This document shows, piece by piece, positions 23,482 to 32,364 of a stretch of 32,415 bases of DNA. The DNA is taken from positions 1 through 32,415 of the forward strand of contig NZ_SGWQ01000021.1 in the NCBI RefSeq assembly GCF_004216555.1, read 5' to 3'. The notes beneath the pieces were generated by a model. It saw only the letters and a list, made by a program, of their open reading frames with translations, made no database searches and was not told the DNA's origin. The stretch's first letter is position 1; every line of letters starts with the position of its first letter. This DNA comes from Herbihabitans rhizosphaerae. GTDB lineage: Bacteria; Actinomycetota; Actinomycetes; Mycobacteriales; Pseudonocardiaceae. Made by a program: the position numbers and the translations under genes.

Positions 23482-24408
23482 TCAGCCGAGAAAATCGGGC
23501 CGGTCGCCGGGCGGCAGCCACTCGCGGTCCGGGTCGAGCGGGCGGTAGGCCGACCTGACGTGCTCGATCAGCAGCGGCAGCACCGGGTGCCGGTTCTCCG
23601 GCCGCCACAACAGCCAGAACGGGTACACCGGCGTCGGGTCCACGATCGGGATCTGCACGACGTCCGGGTGCCACAGCACGCGCATCTTCTCGCCGATGAA
23701 CCCGACCCGGTCGGTGGACTCGCTCAACGCCTGGACGTAGTGGTCGCCGCCGAAATTCGGGCCGGAGGTGTCGATCTCCACGCCGAACGCGTCGCGCAGT
23801 TCGAGGTAGTAGTCCTTCCATTCACTGTCCCGCACGTTGTTCGGCATCCACAGCGGGTACCGCGCCACCTCCGCCATCGGGACGCGCCGTCGCCGCGCGA
23901 GCGGATGCCGCTTGCCGACCAGCAGGCGCGCACCGTCCAGGCAGGCCGGGATGCGCTCGACGCCGGCCGGCACGCCGGTGGCGCGGGCGAACGCGGCGTC
24001 GACCGTGTCCCGCAGCAACACCGTCCGGTCGGCGCCGAGGCCCACCGTCACCAGTTCCAGCTCGACATCGTGCACCTCGTGGAACGACCTGATCAGCTCC
24101 ATCGTGGCGATCCGGGTGCTGAGTACGTCGACCCGCAGGGGCCGCCGCCCTACGCGCAGCCGCTCCACGGCCTGGTCGGCGAGCCCGACCAGCGCGCGGG
24201 CGTGCGGCAGGAACGCGTGCCCTTCCTCGGTCAGCTCCGCACCGCCCCTGGTGCGGGTCAGCAGCGTCGCGCCGAGGTCTGACTCCAGCTTCGCGATCCG
24301 CTTGGAGATCGCCTGCTGGCTCACCTCGAGCCGGACCGCCGCCTCGCCGAAGTACCGGTCCTCGGCCACCGCGACGAACGCGCGCACCGCGCCGATGTCG
24401 AGATCCAT
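23482..24408 (-). CDS. LysR-family transcriptional regulator
   Basis: A 308-residue protein with an N-terminal winged helix ([32 protein letters not shown] at about 11-42, then GATLLTRT) and a C-terminal periplasmic-binding-like effector domain. The start at 24408 is divergent from dnaE. A short inverted repeat ACAAC-CACCA-GTTGT (24411-24425) lies immediately upstream and could be its site. The effector is unknown. The stop is 7 bp from the methyltransferase stop. Confidence 0.92.
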   Translation of the reverse strand: MDLDIGAVRAFVAVAEDRYFGEAAVRLEVSQQAISKRIAKLESDLGATLLTRTRGGAELTEEGHAFLPHARALVGLADQAVERLRVGRRPLRVDVLSTRIATMELIRSFHEVHDVELELVTVGLGADRTVLLRDTVDAAFARATGVPAGVERIPACLDGARLLVGKRHPLARRRRVPMAEVARYPLWMPNNVRDSEWKDYYLELRDAFGVEIDTSGPNFGGDHYVQALSESTDRVGFIGEKMRVLWHPDVVQIPIVDPTPVYPFWLLWRPENRHPVLPLLIEHVRSAYRPLDPDREWLPPGDRPDFLG

Positions 24409-24519
24409 CTACAACCACCAGTTGTCGCCGATCAGCGTGTCGATTGTTGGACTGTGAGCACGTGTATCGGATCGAATGCCCACGGTCGAGTGCAGCGTAC
24501 AACCGTGGGGAGTGGGCCG

Positions 24520-27500
24520 GTGGATTCCTTCGTGCACCTGCACGTGCATACCGAGTACTCGATGCTCGACGGTGCGGCGAAGATCGAGCCGCTGTTCGCC
24601 GAGGCGCGGCGGCTGGGCATGCCGGCGGTCGGAATGACCGATCACGGCAACATGTACGGCGCCGACGAGTTCTACCGGCAGGCGAAGAAGGCCGGACTGA
24701 AACCGGTCATCGGGATCGAGGCGTATCTGGCGCCGGAATCGCGCTTCCACAAGAAACCGGTGTTCTGGGGGCAGAACCGGGACGGCGGCGACGTTTCCGG
24801 CGGCGGCGCGTACACGCACATGACAATGCTCGCGGAGAACGCAATCGGATTGCGGAACCTGTTCGCGCTGTCCTCTCGCGCGAGTATCGAGGGGTACTAC
24901 CGGAAACCGCGAATGGACCGCGAGTTGGTGGCCGAACACCACGAGGGAATCATCGCCACCACCGGTTGCCCGTCCGGCGAGGTGCAGACCCGGCTGCGGC
25001 TGGGGCAGCACGCCGAGGCGATCAAGGCGGCGGCCGACTACCGCGACATCTTCGGCGCGGACGGCTTCTTCCTGGAATTGATGGACCACGGCCTGGCGAT
25101 CGAGCGGTCGGTGCGCGACGGGCTGCTGGACATCGGCCGCCGGCTCGCGCTGAAACCGTTGGCCACCAACGATTCGCACTATGTGACCCGCGATCAGGCC
25201 GGTGCGCACGCCGCGCTGCTGTGCGTGCAGTCCGGCAAGACGCTGAACGATCCGAACCGTTTCGCGTTCGACGGCGACGGCTACTACCTGAAATCGGCCG
25301 CCGAGATGCGCGAATACTGGGACACCGAGGTGCCCGGTGCCGCCGATTCGACGCTGCTGATCGCCGAACGCGTCCAGCCCTACGACGAGGTCTACGAAAA
25401 CCGGGACCGGATGCCGCGATTCGAGGTGCCGGACGGCCACGATTCGTCGAGTTGGCTGCACGAGCAGGTTGCCGCAGGCCTGCGGTGGCGATTGCCCGAT
25501 GGCGTGCCGAACGAATACGTCCGGCGCGTCGATTTCGAGATCGGCGTGATCACTCAGAAGGGCTTCGCCGCGTACTTCCTCATCACCGCCGACCTGATGG
25601 CCTACGCGCGGCGATCGGGAATTCGGGTCGGGCCCGGTCGCGGTTCGGCGGCGGGTTCACTGGTCGCGTACGCGCTGGGCATCACCAATCTGGATCCCAT
25701 TCGACTCGGGCTGCTGTTCGAGCGGTTCCTCAACCCGGAACGCGTGTCGATGCCGGACATCGACATGGACTTCGACGACCGGCGGCGCGGCGAGATGATC
25801 CGGTACGCCACCGAGAAATACGGTGCGGACAAGGTCGCCCAGGTCATCACGTTCGGCACGATCAAGACGAAGGCGGCGATCAAGGACGCCGCCCGCGTGC
25901 ATTACGGACAGGCCGGATACGCGATCGCCGACCGCATTTCCAAGGCGTTGCCACCACCGGTCGCGGCCAAGGACATTCCGCTCGCCGGAATCGTGGACGC
26001 GAAACACGAACGCCATGCCGAAGCCGCCGAAGTGCGGGCGCTGGTGGAATCCGATGCCGAGGTCGCCGCGATCTTCGAGACCGCGCGCGGACTGGAGGGC
26101 CTGGTCCGCAACGCCGGTGTGCACGCCTGCGCGGTGATCATGTCCAGCGAGCCGCTGCTGGACGTGGTCCCGCTGTGGCGGCGGGACGACGGCGCGATCG
26201 TTACCGGCTGGGACTACCCGTCCTGCGAGGCGATCGGCCTGCTCAAGATGGACTTTCTGGGGCTGCGCAACCTCACGGTCGTCGGCGACGCGATCGACAA
26301 CATCCGGGACAACCGCGGCGTGGAGATCGATCTGGACGCGCTCGGCATCGACGACCCGGTGACCTACGAGCTGCTCGGGCGCGGCGACAGCCTCGGCGTG
26401 TTCCAGCTCGACGGCGGCGCGATGCGGGATCTGCTGCGCCGGATGAAACCGACCGGATTCGACGACATCATCGCGGTCAACGCGCTGTACCGGCCCGGCC
26501 CGATCGCGATGAACACGCACAACAACTACGCCGATCGGAAGAACGGCCGCCAGCCGATCGAGTCGATTCACCCGGAACTGGCCGAACCGTTGCGCGACAT
26601 TCTCGCTGAAACGCACGGCCTGATCGTGTACCAGGAACAGATCATGCAGATCGCGCGCGAGGTCGCCGGTTATTCGATGGGCCGAGCCGACGTGTTGCGC
26701 AAGGCGATGGGCAAGAAGAAGAAAGAGGTCCTGGAGGAGGAGTTCGAGGGATTTCGGGACGGAATGCTCGGCAACGGCTTCTCCACCGAGGCCGTTCAGG
26801 CACTGTGGGACGCGATCCTGCCGTTCGCCGGATACGCGTTCAACAAGTCGCACGCCGCCGGGTACGCGCTGGTCGGCTACTGGACGGCGTACCTGAAGGC
26901 GAACTACCCGGCCGAGTACATGGCCGGGCTGCTGACCTCGGTGGGGGACAACAAGGACAAGTCCGCCGTGTACTTGTCGGAGTGCCGGCGCCTGGGCATC
27001 ACCGTGCTGCCGCCGGACGTGAACGAGTCCGGCCTGCGGTTCGCCGCGGTGGGCGACGCGATCCGGTTCGGGCTCGGCGCGGTGCGCAACGTGGGCGCCA
27101 ACGTGGTGGAGTCGATCATCGCCACCAGGCGGGAGAAGGGGAAGTACGTCTCGTTCACCGACTTCCTGGACAAGTCGGGTCTCGTCGCGTGCAACAAGCG
27201 CACGATCGAGTCGCTGATCAAGGCCGGCGGGTTCGACTCACTCGAACGGAGCAGGCTGGCCATGATCGAGGTGCACGAGGAGGCCGTCGACGCCGTCGTG
27301 TCGCTCAAACGGCGGGCCGCCGAGGGCCAGTTCGACCTGTTCGGCCCGGGGGAGCACACCGCCGAGCCGACCTCGGCGCTGGCGTACCTGACACTCGGCG
27401 AGCAGGAATGGCCGCGAAAACAGAAGCTCGCCTATGAGCGGGAGATGCTCGGCCTGTACGTGTCCGCGCACCCGCTGGACGGCGCCGAGCGGGTGCTGCG

Positions 27501-28017
27501 CCGGCACGCGCCACGCCCGATCGCGGCGATCCTGGACAGTCCGCCGCGCGAGGGTGAGCTGATCGTCGCCGGGCTGATCACCGCGCTGGAGCGGCGGGTC
27601 AACAAGAAGGGCGAGCCGTGGGCGATCTGCGTGATCGAGGACCTGGACGCGGCGATCGAGGTGCTGTTCTTCCCCAGGTCGTACGCGCTGTTCGCGGCCG
27701 ACCTGGCCGAGGATCGCGCGGTGCTGGTCAAGGGACGGGTGAACTGGCGGGAGGACAAGATGTCGGTGTTCGGGTCGAACGTGGCCGCGCTGGAGTTGGC
27801 CGAGACCGAAGGAGAGCCGCTCGTGCTGCGGTGCTCGGCGGCGAAGCTCGACCTCGACGTCGTGCTCGAGTTGAAGCGAACCCTGTTGGCGCACAAGGGA
27901 AACACTCCGGTCCACATCAGACTGAACGACCACCTGCTGGCGCTGGACGAGTACCCCGTGACGGTCGGCCCGATGCTCATGGGCGAACTCAAGACGATCC
28001 CCGGCGTGTCGGTCTGA
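24520..28017 (+). CDS. dnaE: DNA polymerase III subunit alpha (DnaE1 type)
   Basis: A 1165-residue protein, the catalytic C-family polymerase. The PHP domain (about 1-270) keeps its metal ligands ([41 protein letters not shown]), consistent with 3'-5' exonuclease proofreading as in actinobacterial DnaE1. Catalytic aspartates are D415 and D417 (PDIDMDFDD) and D578 (MDFLGLRNL). The finger motif ALYRPGP, the HhH region and a C-terminal OB fold are present. GTG 24520 has GGGGAG 7 nt upstream and begins at the conserved VDSFVHLH; an upstream GTG (24454) is an alternative. The neighbours (LysR, ZIP) are not the usual dnaE1 neighbours, so it may be a second copy. Confidence 0.93.
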   Translation: MDSFVHLHVHTEYSMLDGAAKIEPLFAEARRLGMPAVGMTDHGNMYGADEFYRQAKKAGLKPVIGIEAYLAPESRFHKKPVFWGQNRDGGDVSGGGAYTHMTMLAENAIGLRNLFALSSRASIEGYYRKPRMDRELVAEHHEGIIATTGCPSGEVQTRLRLGQHAEAIKAAADYRDIFGADGFFLELMDHGLAIERSVRDGLLDIGRRLALKPLATNDSHYVTRDQAGAHAALLCVQSGKTLNDPNRFAFDGDGYYLKSAAEMREYWDTEVPGAADSTLLIAERVQPYDEVYENRDRMPRFEVPDGHDSSSWLHEQVAAGLRWRLPDGVPNEYVRRVDFEIGVITQKGFAAYFLITADLMAYARRSGIRVGPGRGSAAGSLVAYALGITNLDPIRLGLLFERFLNPERVSMPDIDMDFDDRRRGEMIRYATEKYGADKVAQVITFGTIKTKAAIKDAARVHYGQAGYAIADRISKALPPPVAAKDIPLAGIVDAKHERHAEAAEVRALVESDAEVAAIFETARGLEGLVRNAGVHACAVIMSSEPLLDVVPLWRRDDGAIVTGWDYPSCEAIGLLKMDFLGLRNLTVVGDAIDNIRDNRGVEIDLDALGIDDPVTYELLGRGDSLGVFQLDGGAMRDLLRRMKPTGFDDIIAVNALYRPGPIAMNTHNNYADRKNGRQPIESIHPELAEPLRDILAETHGLIVYQEQIMQIAREVAGYSMGRADVLRKAMGKKKKEVLEEEFEGFRDGMLGNGFSTEAVQALWDAILPFAGYAFNKSHAAGYALVGYWTAYLKANYPAEYMAGLLTSVGDNKDKSAVYLSECRRLGITVLPPDVNESGLRFAAVGDAIRFGLGAVRNVGANVVESIIATRREKGKYVSFTDFLDKSGLVACNKRTIESLIKAGGFDSLERSRLAMIEVHEEAVDAVVSLKRRAAEGQFDLFGPGEHTAEPTSALAYLTLGEQEWPRKQKLAYEREMLGLYVSAHPLDGAERVLRRHAPRPIAAILDSPPREGELIVAGLITALERRVNKKGEPWAICVIEDLDAAIEVLFFPRSYALFAADLAEDRAVLVKGRVNWREDKMSVFGSNVAALELAETEGEPLVLRCSAAKLDLDVVLELKRTLLAHKGNTPVHIRLNDHLLALDEYPVTVGPMLMGELKTIPGVSV

Positions 28018-28041
28018 GCCACTCCCGCGCCCGGCCTTCGA

Positions 28042-28065
28042 CGTACTTTCGCGGGGTTAAGTACG
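28042..28065. repeat. ACTTT-type hairpin, terminator-like
   Basis: CGTACTT (28042-28048) pairs with AAGTACG (28059-28065) around the loop TCGCGGGGTT. It lies 24 bp after the dnaE stop, so it is probably the dnaE terminator. It is related to the hairpin at 19779-19804. Confidence 0.65.
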
Positions 28066-28158
28066 CACGCATGGGCCGTCCGCTATGTCAACCTCGGCAT
28101 CCACAGGCTCCTGACCTGGCGAAACCGTTTTGACGCCGCGCAAAGGCCTCGAAACCCG

Positions 28159-28182
28159 GGGACTTTAGCCCGCTAAAGTCCC
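28159..28182. repeat. ACTTTAGC hairpin repeat
   Basis: GGGACTTTAGC (28159-28169) and GCTAAAGTCCC (28172-28182) form a perfect 11-bp inverted repeat separated by CC. The core ACTTTAGCCCGC is identical to the hairpin at 19783-19794. It is not at a gene end, so it looks like a dispersed intergenic repeat rather than only a terminator. Confidence 0.7.
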
Positions 28183-28403
28183 ACGGCCCTGGCGGGACGG
28201 GCCAGGTCAACCCCGGCCAACCGACACCTCTGGGTCACTCCAAGGGCAGCAACGGCCGCGACACGAGATGGGCTGAGCTCAGGGGGCCGTTCTGTAGTAG
28301 GTGGGTAGGTCGGGCAAATCCACCAAGTCTCTGGTCGACCGGCCACTGTGGACAGTGAGAAGCGTGTCATGTGCGATTCCGGTGATCGCGGTAGCGTCGG
28401 CCG

Positions 28404-29135
28404 GTGCTCGAAGCGACGTTCTGGGGTTTCGTCGGCGGCGCCGCGCTGATCGTCGGCGCGGTGCTCGGGCTGCTGATCGACGTACCGAGGCGGGTCATCG
28501 GCCTGATCATGGCATTCGGCGCCGGCGTGCTGATCAGCGCGCTCGCGTTCGACCTCACCGGGGAGGCGTTGCGTGCCGGCGGGTTCGGTGCGGTGGCGCT
28601 GGGCCTCTTCGCCGGATCGGCGGTGTTCTTCCTGGCCGACCGGTGGCTGGATCGGCGCGGTGGTTCGGGGCGCAAACGGTCTGCTGCCGGTCCGGACGAC
28701 GAGGTGTCGTTCGGCCTCGTGCTCGGCGCCGTGCTGGACGGGATTCCCGAGTCGGTGGTGATCGGGGTGTCGCTGCTCGGCGGCGAGGGCGTCGGTGTCG
28801 CGATGGTGGTGGCCGTGTTCCTGTCCAACGTGCCGGAGTCGCTGTCCGCCGCGACCGGCCTGCGCGGGCGGCGGTCACCCATGTGGATCATCGGCCTGTG
28901 GACCGCGGTGACGGTGGTGTCCGCGCTGTCGGCCGGGCTCGGCAACCTGGCGCTGGGCGACGCGCCGCCCGAGGTGGTGGCCGCGATCCAGGCGTTCGCC
29001 GCGGGCGCGATCCTCACCATGCTCGTGGACACGATGATCCCCGAGGCCTACGACGCCGAGGGCCGCTCCAAGGCGACCGGCCTGGTCACCACCGCCGGGT
29101 TCGCGCTGGCCGTGCTGCTGACCACGTTGGAGTGA
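28404..29135 (+). CDS. ZIP-family metal transporter
   Basis: A 243-residue protein with about seven or eight membrane helices. The ZIP core is in helices 4 and 5: VLDGIPESVVIGVSLL and VFLSNVPESLSAATGL, corresponding to the HNxPEG and HExPE metal motifs, with the histidines replaced by D and S. A charged loop (ADRWLDRRGGSGRKRSAAGPDDE) precedes them. It is an inner-membrane divalent metal carrier; the metal cannot be inferred. TAGCGT lies 6 nt before the GTG, so it is probably leaderless. Its stop abuts the response-regulator stop in a shared TGATCA. Confidence 0.88.
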   Translation: MLEATFWGFVGGAALIVGAVLGLLIDVPRRVIGLIMAFGAGVLISALAFDLTGEALRAGGFGAVALGLFAGSAVFFLADRWLDRRGGSGRKRSAAGPDDEVSFGLVLGAVLDGIPESVVIGVSLLGGEGVGVAMVVAVFLSNVPESLSAATGLRGRRSPMWIIGLWTAVTVVSALSAGLGNLALGDAPPEVVAAIQAFAAGAILTMLVDTMIPEAYDAEGRSKATGLVTTAGFALAVLLTTLE

Positions 29136-29783
29136 TCATTCGACCACGCCGGTGCGCCAGGCCCACGCGGCCGTCTCCACCCGGTTCCGCGCGCCGATCT
29201 TGGCCTGCACCGAGGCGAGGTGCGTCTTCACGGTGGACAGCGACAGGTACAGCTCGGCGCCGATCTCCGCGTTGGTGAGCCCGCGCGCGGCGGCCCGCAC
29301 CACGTCCAGCTCGCGGGCGGTCAACTGCTGCCCGGCCGGCTCCGGCGCGGCTCCGGCCTTGGCGAAGTGCCGCAGCAGTCGCACGGTGATCCGCGGCGAC
29401 ACCAGCGCGTCGCCCCGCGCGGCCGCCCGCACCGCCTCGATCAGCAGCGTCGGCCCGGCGTCCTTGAGCAGGAACCCGCTCGCGCCGTTGGTGAGCGCGG
29501 CGTGCACGTACTCGTCCAGGTCGAACGTGGTCACCACGACGACCCGCAGCGGATCGGCGACCTCGGGCCCGGCCAGCGCGCGCGTCACCTCCAGCCCGTC
29601 CATCTCCGGCATCCGAATGTCCAGCAGGCACACGTCGGGCCGCAGCTCGCGCGCCCGCGCCACCGCGCTGACGCCGTCCGGCACGTCGGCGACGACCTCG
29701 ATGTCGTCCTGCAGCTCGAGCATCGTGCGGAACCCGGCGCGCACCATCTCCTGATCGTCGGCGATCAGCACTCGAATGCTCAC
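29136..29783 (-). CDS. NarL/LuxR-type response regulator
   Basis: A 215-residue protein. The receiver domain has the acidic pocket ADDQE (D9, D10), the phosphoacceptor D55 (CLLDIRMPEMDG), T85/T86 and K107. The C-terminal LuxR-type HTH is LTARELDVVRAAARGLTNAEI followed by LSTVKTHLASVQAKIGARNR. GTG 29783 overlaps the kinase stop by 4 bp (GTGA), giving translational coupling. It acts with the adjacent histidine kinase. Confidence 0.94.
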   Translation of the reverse strand: MSIRVLIADDQEMVRAGFRTMLELQDDIEVVADVPDGVSAVARARELRPDVCLLDIRMPEMDGLEVTRALAGPEVADPLRVVVVTTFDLDEYVHAALTNGASGFLLKDAGPTLLIEAVRAAARGDALVSPRITVRLLRHFAKAGAAPEPAGQQLTARELDVVRAAARGLTNAEIGAELYLSLSTVKTHLASVQAKIGARNRVETAAWAWRTGVVE

Positions 29784-31471
29784 GATTCCCCGTTCCGGTA
29801 CGGAATCCGCGCCAACACCTGCCAGCCGTGCTCGGCCGGCCCCGCCTCGAAGGTGCCGCCGAGCAGCTCGGCGCGCTCGCGCATGCCGATCAGACCGTAG
29901 CCGTCTCCGCTGGCCGGTGCCGCGTCGCCGTCGTCGGTGACCTCGATGCGCACCTGGCCGTCGGCGTGGTCCACCACGACCCGCACCACGGTCGCGCCGC
30001 GCGCGTGCTTGCTGACGTTGGTCAGCGATTCCTGTACCAGCCGCAGGATCGAGCGGCCGACGTCGCCGGGCAGGTCGTCCGGCAGCGACAGTTCCAAGTG
30101 GACGAAGGGGCCCTCGAACCTGTCCACGGTGGACCGGATGTCGTAGTCCAGGTCGGTGGTGGCTTCCTCGTTGCCGGAGGGCCTGGCGTCACGCATGCCG
30201 CCGACCAGCTTGCGCATCGCGGCGAGCGCGTCGGCGCCACTGGCCTCGATCTTGTCCAGCGCGGTGATCGCGGCGGACGGGTCGCGTTCGGCGGCCAGCT
30301 TCGCCGCCTGCGCCTGCACCACGATCGCGGTGACCTGGTGCGCGACCACGTCGTGCATGTCGCGGGCCAGCGAGAGGCGTTCGGCGTGCTGCGCGTCGGC
30401 CACAGATGATCGGACCATCTGGTCCAGTTCGCGATCCCGGGATCTGAAGTAGAGCCCGGCGAGGATCGACGCGACGACGAGAAACCCAAGCGGCAGAATG
30501 ACTTCCGCCTGGAGCCAGTGGTAGTCGCTCGAGATCGCGGCGAGCACGGTGGCCGCGTTGCCGGTCACGAGCGCGGCGGTGCACCACGACGCGATGCGGA
30601 TGTCGACCTGGCGGTAGAGGAACGCGACCAGCGCCATGCTTGCGGCCACCTGGGTCATCGGCAGGGTGGGGTCGGCCCCGCCGCCGGAGGTGAGGTCGTG
30701 GACCGCGATGGGGACGGCGAACACCACGAGCAGCCCGGCCGCGACGAGCGCCGGCCGCATTGGACGGCGGGCGGCCAGTACGGCGCAGGCTCCGACGAGT
30801 GCCGAGACGCCGACGGTGATCCATTCGATGCCGCGCAGGCTGGAGGTGCCGAACAGGAGCCGGCCGCCCCACCCGTCGATGTCGGCGAGCAGCAGGATTC
30901 CGAGTGCGCCGGCCAGCGGCCATTGCCGGCGCAGCAGTTCGGTGAGGTCGGCGTCCGTGCCGCGTTCGCCGGCCCTGCGCAGGGCGATACCGAGGGCGAC
31001 CGCCCCCGCCAGCAGGAACAGCCCGAGGACGGCCGGCCGGGCCAGTGGGGACAGCCACCGTTCCGGCGCGATCCGCCACAGCCCCATCCGGATCCCGAGT
31101 CCAGCGGCGGCGCAGAGCACCAGGGTGGTGGTCGCGCCGGCGGCCACGGCCGGCCGGGCGCGCCAGACCACGAGGACGACCAGGACGGAGCAGGCGAGCA
31201 GCTCGGACAGCATGAAGCCGGTCCGGCCCACGGACATGGCGTACATGTCGGTCAGCCGAAGCCAGAACGAGGACAGCAGCAGGGTGCCGGCCGCGGCGAA
31301 CGTGGCGATGGCCGCCCTGCGCACCCCGAAGTAGGCGCAGGCGATCGCGGCGATGCCGACCAGGAGTGCCGGCAGGCCGCGCGGGCCACGGTCGGTGGCG
31401 TACAGCGCGTCGAGGACGAAGGCGCCGGCGAGCAGCGCGGCGAGCCACCGCTGTGCTGTCGCCGTCGTCAT
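29780..31471 (-). CDS. Sensor histidine kinase (HisKA_3/NarL-type)
   Basis: A 563-residue protein. The N-terminal ~345 residues contain about nine or ten membrane helices forming an intramembrane sensor. The cytoplasmic part has a dimerisation/phosphoacceptor helix RDMHDVVAHQ (His about 373) and a HATPase domain with VQESLTNVSKHA (N-box) and DGYGLIGMRERAELLGG (G-box). It phosphorylates the coupled response regulator. The first ~165 residues resemble the separate protein at 31495-32073. TAGGTT lies 7 nt before the ATG, so it may also have its own leaderless promoter. Confidence 0.93.
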   Translation of the reverse strand: MTTATAQRWLAALLAGAFVLDALYATDRGPRGLPALLVGIAAIACAYFGVRRAAIATFAAAGTLLLSSFWLRLTDMYAMSVGRTGFMLSELLACSVLVVLVVWRARPAVAAGATTTLVLCAAAGLGIRMGLWRIAPERWLSPLARPAVLGLFLLAGAVALGIALRRAGERGTDADLTELLRRQWPLAGALGILLLADIDGWGGRLLFGTSSLRGIEWITVGVSALVGACAVLAARRPMRPALVAAGLLVVFAVPIAVHDLTSGGGADPTLPMTQVAASMALVAFLYRQVDIRIASWCTAALVTGNAATVLAAISSDYHWLQAEVILPLGFLVVASILAGLYFRSRDRELDQMVRSSVADAQHAERLSLARDMHDVVAHQVTAIVVQAQAAKLAAERDPSAAITALDKIEASGADALAAMRKLVGGMRDARPSGNEEATTDLDYDIRSTVDRFEGPFVHLELSLPDDLPGDVGRSILRLVQESLTNVSKHARGATVVRVVVDHADGQVRIEVTDDGDAAPASGDGYGLIGMRERAELLGGTFEAGPAEHGWQVLARIPYRNGES

Positions 31472-31494
31472 TCGAGCCAACCTAGCGGGGACGA

Positions 31495-32073
31495 TCACGC
31501 GGCGCTCCCGGTCCGTCGGCGCAGCAGGAATCCGGCCCCCGCGGCCACCGTGAGTGTGACCAGCAGTAGTGCTAGCGCGTAGACGAGGTGCTCGGTCCAC
31601 TCGCCGAGGATGGCGGGCATCGTGACGCCGAACCGGATGCCGACGGCGACCAGCCCGCCACCGGCGATGGCGGCGACGGCGCCCCAGGCCTGGGTGGGGG
31701 AGTCGAGCCGCCACAGGCAGTGGATCAGCAGCAGGGCGCACGCCATGAGTTCGGTGGCCATGAGCGGAACCGAGCCCACACCGGTCGGCCGTGCGTTCGT
31801 CGCCAGCAGGAAGATCGAGGACGCCAGCATGGTGCCGACCGCGATGTAGGGCGCGGCGTTCGGCCTGCGCACGGCGGCCAGGGCGGAGCCGAGCATCGCG
31901 ACGGCGGTGAGCAACGAGAGCGGGTCGCCGCTCCGGACGACGTCGAGGCCGAGGTTCCGCAGCGGATCGTCGAGCCCGGTGACGGCGAGCAGGTCCAGCA
32001 GGTACGCACCGACGAGTGGAACGGTGAACAGCGCGGTGGCCAGCCACCGGCGGTCGGTCCTGGTTGTGGTCAT
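31495..32073 (-). CDS. Multi-pass membrane protein paralogous to the kinase sensor domain
   Basis: A 192-residue protein with about five or six membrane helices and no kinase domain. It aligns by eye with the N-terminus of the adjacent kinase: both begin MTT, followed by RWLA. Other matching pairs are SIFLLATNARP with SSFWLRLTDMY, TELMACALLLIHCLWR with SELLACSVLVVLVVWR, VGIRFG with LGIRMG, and a terminal LRR. A sensor duplicate that could form mixed complexes with the kinase is inferred. TACCTT lies 7 nt before the ATG. It ends 23 bp before the kinase start, so they may be co-transcribed. Confidence 0.82.
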   Translation of the reverse strand: MTTTRTDRRWLATALFTVPLVGAYLLDLLAVTGLDDPLRNLGLDVVRSGDPLSLLTAVAMLGSALAAVRRPNAAPYIAVGTMLASSIFLLATNARPTGVGSVPLMATELMACALLLIHCLWRLDSPTQAWGAVAAIAGGGLVAVGIRFGVTMPAILGEWTEHLVYALALLLVTLTVAAGAGFLLRRRTGSAA

Positions 32074-32100
32074 GGCAGGAAAGGTATGAGCGGGGCAGGG

Positions 32101-32126
32101 CCTGCCACTTCGGTCAACCGGGCAGG
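32101..32126. terminator. Hairpin upstream of the membrane protein and downstream of the HNH remnant
   Basis: CCTGCC (32101-32106) pairs with GGCAGG (32121-32126), with inner pairing of CGGT and ACCG. It may end transcription of the truncated HNH gene read on the minus strand. Only moderately strong. Confidence 0.45.
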
Positions 32127-32151
32127 ACCGCATCGGCCGATCGGCCGAGGT

Positions 32152-32364
32152 TCAGGCGGCGTGCATGGTGTTGCGGATGGCTTTGCGCTGCGGATCGACC
32201 CACGCGGGCGGGATGTAGTACGGGATGCCGTTGCGCATGATGATTTCCCAGTCTTGTTGGTGGATGGTGGTGTGGTGGTGTCGGCAGAGCAGTGTCATGA
32301 GTTCTGTTGAGGTTATTCCGCCGTCGATCCAGTGGATGATGTGGTGTGCGTCTGTCCATTCTGG
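32152..32364 (-). pseudogene. C-terminal fragment of a DUF222/HNH endonuclease (13E12-type)
   Basis: The minus-strand frame starts at PEWTDAHHI, continues IHWIDGG, TLLCRHHHTTIHQQDW, then RNGIPYYIPPAWVDPQRK, and ends in MHAA plus a TGA stop. This is the HNH endonuclease domain at the C-terminus of DUF222 proteins. Immediately upstream in frame is a TGA (32365-32367), and the expected DUF222 part is absent. The gene is broken at or near this point. Confidence 0.85.

Larger units (their letters stand above)
28018..28391. other. Gene-free intergenic region after dnaE
   Basis: About 375 bp with no supported gene. It holds two hairpins (28042-28065 and 28159-28182) and, near its right end, an ACTGTGGACAGT palindrome at about 28345. 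A TAGCGT -10 box at 28392 serves the next gene. The rest shows nothing recognisable. Confidence 0.65.

Noticed and set aside
24454-24519. Upstream GTG start for dnaE, and a LexA-like TCGA...TCGA pair there
   Set aside because: The GTG at 24520 has a better ribosome site and matches the family start. The TCGA half-sites are 10 bp apart, not the 8 of an actinobacterial SOS box.
30518-31582. Long plus-strand open frame opposite the histidine kinase
   Set aside because: Shadow of a high-GC gene: composed of G, A, R, Q and D with no motif, while the minus strand clearly encodes kinase membrane helices.
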